A stretch of DNA of 31,046 nucleotides, taken from NCBI GenBank assembly GCA_000310025.1, contig FN649740.1, forward strand, positions 3,506,544 through 3,537,589, read 5' to 3'. Made by a program: the position numbers and the translations under genes. Shown here piece after piece: positions 30,330 through 31,046 of this stretch. The first letter of the stretch is position 1; every line of letters starts with the position of its first letter. The notes under the pieces were generated by a model that did no database searches, was not told where the DNA came from, and worked only from the letters and a program-made list of their open reading frames with translations. The stretch comes from Ectocarpus siliculosus (Eukaryota; Sar; Phaeophyceae; Ectocarpales; Ectocarpaceae).

Positions 30330-30983
30330 GTTATTATTATTATTGTTTTTGTTATTTTCGCGGTCTGCGTTTTGTTGTTTTCACGGAACACTGCTGGCGG
30401 TGTAAAGCTACCAAGGAGTTAATTGCTGACGATGTACATCGCTTTCAAGGCATGCATCTTGTTCTCTCTCGCTTTGTTTTGTCAATGTTCACATCATTCT
30501 CGCTTTTGTTGTATTGTCAACGTATTGTTCTCTTTGTTGTTGTTGTTGTTGTTGTTTGTTTTACCTTCTTATTTTTTTCACGCGATGAAAAATATAATTC
30601 AGCATGCACCGCAGGAGGAAGATGGGGCACGAGAATAAACATGAAAAGAAGGAAAAGCCCTGGTGTTTACCCCCTCCTGTGTGACCCTGGATGGGTGCAA
30701 ATGCTATCGTTCGTTCGGGAAAGTTTTTCTTTTTTAATCACGTTTCGTTTATTTTTTTGCGGCAGGTGTCATGCGTAGTACCGTTCCAGAGAAGAAGATC
30801 AAGTCTTTTCGAGGACACAATACTGCTGCTGCTGCTGCTGCGCTGCTGCTGGAATCGTTGCTCTTCCCCGCCCGCAATAATGGTGATGTTTCCCTTCATT
30901 GACACAGGTGGAGAAGGCAGTGGAGATCACCAAGAAGGCCCTCGAGGATGACATGTGCGTTGTCATCGGCCTCCAGTCCACAG
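15106..30983 (+). CDS. sno: Strawberry-notch (SNO/SBNO) family helicase-like protein, 5' twelve exons
   Basis: Exons: 15106-15288, 16239-16428, 16704-16848, 17484-17622, 18104-18196, 20307-20449, 20722-20790, 21520-21643, 22479-22604, 28997-29116, 30143-30229, 30908-30983; the gene continues past the window. Every join keeps phase. The encoded ~498 residues show, in order: an Ala/Gly-rich acidic N-terminus; [40 protein letters not shown] (Walker A, Lys ~136); [40 protein letters not shown] (DEAH, ~246-249); [20 protein letters not shown] (SAT ~283-285); [41 protein letters not shown] (~457-465); and [10 protein letters not shown] (~490). This order is diagnostic of the SNO/SBNO family, DExH-type nuclear proteins acting in transcription control and chromatin in animals. 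The role in this organism is inferred. The start codon at 15106 was chosen because the coding-like sequence begins there; an upstream 5' exon cannot be excluded. One intron (18197-20306) appears to be GC-AG. Confidence 0.92.
15719..15953. mobile_element. MITE-like inverted-repeat element, 235 bp, TA-flanked
   Basis: Left arm from TACCGTAATTGTGCGTG and right arm ending CGCACAATTATGGTA are inverted repeats of about 73 bp with only a few differences; they share the ATCGCCGCACCCCCGTG and CTATAGCGTATTTCTCCACA blocks. The core between them is about 85 bp. If the terminal TA on each side is the target duplication, the element fits a Tc1/mariner-type MITE; that assignment is inference. No ORF of note. 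Confidence 0.8.
16022..16232. repeat. Poly-C-ended SINE-like repeat, tandem dimer next to a SNO 3' splice site
   Basis: Two diverged subfamily A units: one from about 16022 ending TTTACATGAGTAC (16105), the next with GCCTGGTCCGGTGAGGACCCGG through TTTACATGAGCAC followed by 13 C (16220-16232). The C run is directly followed by TTCCAG and the exon at 16239, so the end of the repeat supplies the pyrimidine tract of the acceptor. Confidence 0.75.
16429..16703 (+). other. SNO intron 2, rich in GTT and AAC repeats
   Basis: Donor GCGG|GTGAGC, acceptor CACGACAG. A short (GTT)n follows the donor (about 16445-16460), and an AAC/CAG-type tract covers about 16580-16665, just before the acceptor. The two tracts are complementary and could pair in the pre-mRNA. 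Confidence 0.85.
16821..17190 (+). repeat. Tandem copies of the exon 3 end plus its 5' splice site
   Basis: The end of exon 3 and its donor (TGCTCCACGACACC ... GACTTGAA|GTGAGCGA..GTTC) recur inside intron 3 at about 16888-16930 (GGCTTGAAGTGAGCGAAATG), 17059-17103 (GACTCGAAGTGAGCCAAACG) and, without the donor, 17157-17190 (GAAGAGAGACTTGTTG). CTTTT-rich spacers also repeat. The copies at 16915 and 17086 are intact-looking decoy GTGAGC donors. Confidence 0.8.
16849..17483 (+). other. SNO intron 3
   Basis: Donor GAA|GTGAGC, acceptor GGCCGCAACAG. It contains the exon-end duplications (to 17190) and then, from about 17325 to 17475, an imperfect minisatellite of GCCGCTGATTGTGCCGCTG-like units running into the acceptor. 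Confidence 0.85.
17325..17475. repeat. Degenerate GCCGCTGATTG(T/C)GC minisatellite
   Basis: Repeats of 12-18 bp built from GCCGCTG, GATTGTG/GATTGCG and CCTGCGCTGCTG. It abuts the 3' splice site of the exon at 17484. The frame reads as hydrophobic Leu/Ile/Val/Pro but has stops and no family match, so I treat it as intronic. Confidence 0.7.
17623..18103 (+). other. SNO intron 4, with a (GT)11 tract that forms the 5' splice site
   Basis: Exon 4 ends ACGTCG and the intron begins directly with (GT)11 at 17623-17644, then GTTGTTG. The acceptor is TTGCTGCAG. The Ser-Thr-Ser end of the exon and GHGTVARL start of the next are in phase 0. Confidence 0.8.
18253..18612. repeat. MITE-like element, diverged member of the GGTGTGAYATC family
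   Basis: The left end CTGGTGACGCAAGATAGCAC and right end GGGGTGACATCTTGTGTCAT...GTCACGTACGG are imperfect inverted repeats. They match the ends of the 181-bp element at 28179-28359. The last ~90 bp (TCGTGTGGAGTACTCGAGC onward) also follows the right half of that element. About 360 bp, with extra or unrelated sequence in the middle. Confidence 0.55.
19461..19585. repeat. Poly-C-ended SINE-like repeat, subfamily B, copy 1
   Basis: CGATCGGCCATCGGTGATCG, then GGGAACAATGCTCCGTCCTC, GGACGCGTGG, GACCGCTAAGGCATGC, ACATGAGTAC and 22 C (19564-19585). It shares the order and the GGTCTGACCGCTAAGGCATG and ACATGAGTAC blocks with subfamily A, and nearly all its length with 29963-30066. The poly-C runs into the assembly gap. 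Confidence 0.75.
19589..20098. other. Assembly gap (510 N)
   Basis: Undetermined bases directly after a C22 AAA run. Anything in here is unknown. ORFs across it are artefacts. Confidence 1.
20158..20297. repeat. Poly-C-ended SINE-like repeat, subfamily A, at a SNO 3' splice site
   Basis: Nearly identical to 9522-9650 over about 125 bp, ending CTATGAGTA followed by 17 C (20281-20297). Nine bases later (GTACCACAG) exon 6 begins at 20307. The repeat's poly-C is the only pyrimidine tract for this acceptor. Confidence 0.8.
20450..20721 (+). other. SNO intron 6
   Basis: Donor CCAG|GTTTTT, then TTG-rich repeats (20467-20495), then T- and C-rich sequence to the acceptor CCCTGCTAG. Confidence 0.85.
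20791..21519 (+). other. SNO intron 7
   Basis: Donor AAAG|GTCAGA; acceptor C13 TTTCAACAACAG (poly-C at 21495-21507). No gene or recognised element inside. Confidence 0.85.
21644..22478 (+). other. SNO intron 8
   Basis: Donor CAG|GTTCGT, followed at once by TTATTG/TTG microsatellite (21650-21705), later AAT repeats (about 21855-21895). A C14 run at 22441-22454 precedes the acceptor CTGCTGAAG. Confidence 0.8.
23637..23708 (+). tRNA. tRNA-Asp (GUC), copy 1
   Basis: 72 nt. Acceptor stem GGAGCTG/CAGCTTC (one G-U), discriminator G. Anticodon arm GATCC-CTGTCAC-GGATC with anticodon GTC. T-arm CCGGG-TTCAATT-CCCGG. D-arm GTAT-AATGGTTA-GAAT has a G10-U25 pair and an A12-A23 mismatch shared by all copies. 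No intron. A TTTT tract follows about 10 nt downstream. Sense orientation inside SNO intron 9. Confidence 0.9.
24471..24542 (+). tRNA. tRNA-Asp (GUC), copy 2
   Basis: Identical in sequence to copy 1. Followed after TCC by a TTTT terminator. Part of the diverged duplication with copy 1. Confidence 0.9.
25361..26030. repeat. Pair of direct repeats about 590 bp apart
   Basis: About 25361-25437 and 25955-26028 share GTGTACGGAACATGTCA, GGCGCTGTAGGTAACATGTG/AGCGCTGTAGGCAACATGTG and ATCTACCG-ACG-ACGAACGGC. The unit could be a terminal repeat of an element or a local duplication. Nothing protein-like was seen between them. Confidence 0.6.
26941..27012 (+). tRNA. tRNA-Asp (GUC), copy 3
   Basis: Identical to copies 1 and 2 over 72 nt, with a TTTTTT terminator at about 27016. 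It opens the tandem array of 250-bp units. Confidence 0.9.
27191..27263 (+). tRNA. tRNA-Asp (GUC), copy 4, with a one-base insertion in the T-arm
   Basis: 73 nt: as the other copies but with one extra G before the T-loop (CCGGGG-TTCAATT). This enlarges the T-loop or variable region by one. Anticodon GTC, acceptor stem and terminator are intact. It may be a non-functional or poorly functional copy. Confidence 0.8.
27440..27511 (+). tRNA. tRNA-Asp (GUC), copy 5
   Basis: Identical to copies 1-3, 72 nt, with a TTTTT terminator after GTATCC. Confidence 0.9.
28179..28359. mobile_element. MITE-like inverted-repeat element, 181 bp
   Basis: The left end ACCGTAGGTGACATGACGTA and right end (reverse complement ACCGTAGGTGACACGACGTA) continue as inverted repeats through GATATCACACCCC, about 40 bp with one or two mismatches. 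The interior is 100 bp without an ORF. A clear target duplication is not visible. Related, more diverged copies lie at 18253-18612 and 3135-3265, and a left-end-like fragment (ACACAAGATAACACCCCCGG) near 28549. Confidence 0.75.
29117..30142 (+). other. SNO intron 10
   Basis: Donor GTA|GTGAGT, acceptor TTTTCCCGTCAG. Contains a subfamily B repeat at 29963-30066, about 75 bp before the acceptor. No gene seen. Confidence 0.85.
29963..30066. repeat. SINE-like repeat, subfamily B, copy 2
   Basis: GAACGATTGGCCATCGGTGA to GGCATGCAAAACATGAGA, matching 19461-19563 closely. This copy has no poly-C at the ATGAG end; a C10 run precedes it (29953-29962) instead. Confidence 0.75.
30230..30907 (+). other. 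SNO intron 11, with a long (TTA)n tract
   Basis: Donor AAG|GTAGGT, acceptor TTGACACAG. (TTA)n covers about 30271-30329 and continues imperfectly to 30345; (TTG)n near 30537-30557; (CTG)n near 30823-30849. The 241-aa ORF across this intron is repeat-encoded and starts outside exon 11. Confidence 0.85.
30271..30329. repeat. (TTA)n microsatellite
   Basis: About 19 nearly perfect TTA units, about 40 bp after the SNO exon 11 donor. Confidence 0.95.
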
Positions 30984-31046
30984 GTACATACATAGGTCAA
31001 ACATAGGTGGGAGGGGGGCACCGTCACCGGGGGGGGGGGGGAGGGG

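Noticed and set aside
30053-30778. 241-aa plus-strand ORF
   Set aside because: Mostly (TTA)n-encoded Tyr; it overlaps real exon 11 in another frame and runs through the intron.

Overview
The window is eukaryotic nuclear DNA. Short GC-rich exons (about 70-190 nt) with AG|GT... donors alternate with much longer, less GC-rich introns. The sequence is dense in microsatellites (CAG/CTG, AAC/GTT, GT, GA, poly-C) and small transposable elements, and it contains one 510-bp run of N. I saw no bacterial-type operons, ribosome-binding sites or CRISPR. Exon/intron style, trinucleotide repeats and GC pattern would fit a brown alga (stramenopile, Ectocarpus-like); this is inference, since no organelle or rRNA marker is present.

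Layout. (1) 1-4375, minus strand: the 5' part of an unrecognised low-complexity protein. Two exons can be argued for (4375-4078 and 452-1, running off the left edge), separated by a 3.6-kb intron that holds a hAT-type non-autonomous transposon at 1218-2488, with perfect terminal inverted repeats and an 8-bp target duplication. (2) 4376-6756: no gene that I can support. (3) 6757-12690, minus strand: an eight-exon gene for a stand-alone PD-(D/E)XK nuclease of the RecB/AddB/Cas4 type. All catalytic motifs are present, as is the cysteine set of an AddB-like [4Fe-4S] cluster. (4) 12691-15105: the shared upstream region of two head-to-head genes. (5) 15106 to the right edge, plus strand: a strawberry-notch (SNO/SBNO) family helicase-like protein. 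Twelve exons give about 498 residues in a phase-consistent chain, from the N-terminus through Walker A, the DEAH box and SAT motif to the start of the C-terminal helicase-type domain; the gene continues beyond the window.

The 6.4-kb intron 9 of the SNO gene carries five sense-oriented tRNA-Asp(GUC) genes: two in a diverged segmental duplication and three in a fresh ~250-bp tandem array. A poly-C-ended, possibly tRNA-derived short repeat family occurs six times. Two copies lie directly against SNO 3' splice sites, where their poly-C tract acts as the polypyrimidine tract, and one lies beside a splice donor of the nuclease gene. Two families of small inverted-repeat elements (MITE-like), an ~80-bp minisatellite and several SSRs placed at exon edges complete the picture.

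Functionally, the two recognisable genes are both nucleic-acid-related (a DNA nuclease and a chromatin/transcription-type helicase relative) and are divergently arranged. A shared promoter is possible but is not shown by the sequence. Exon joins were made by reading phase and family motifs by eye; no alignment or transcript data were available.
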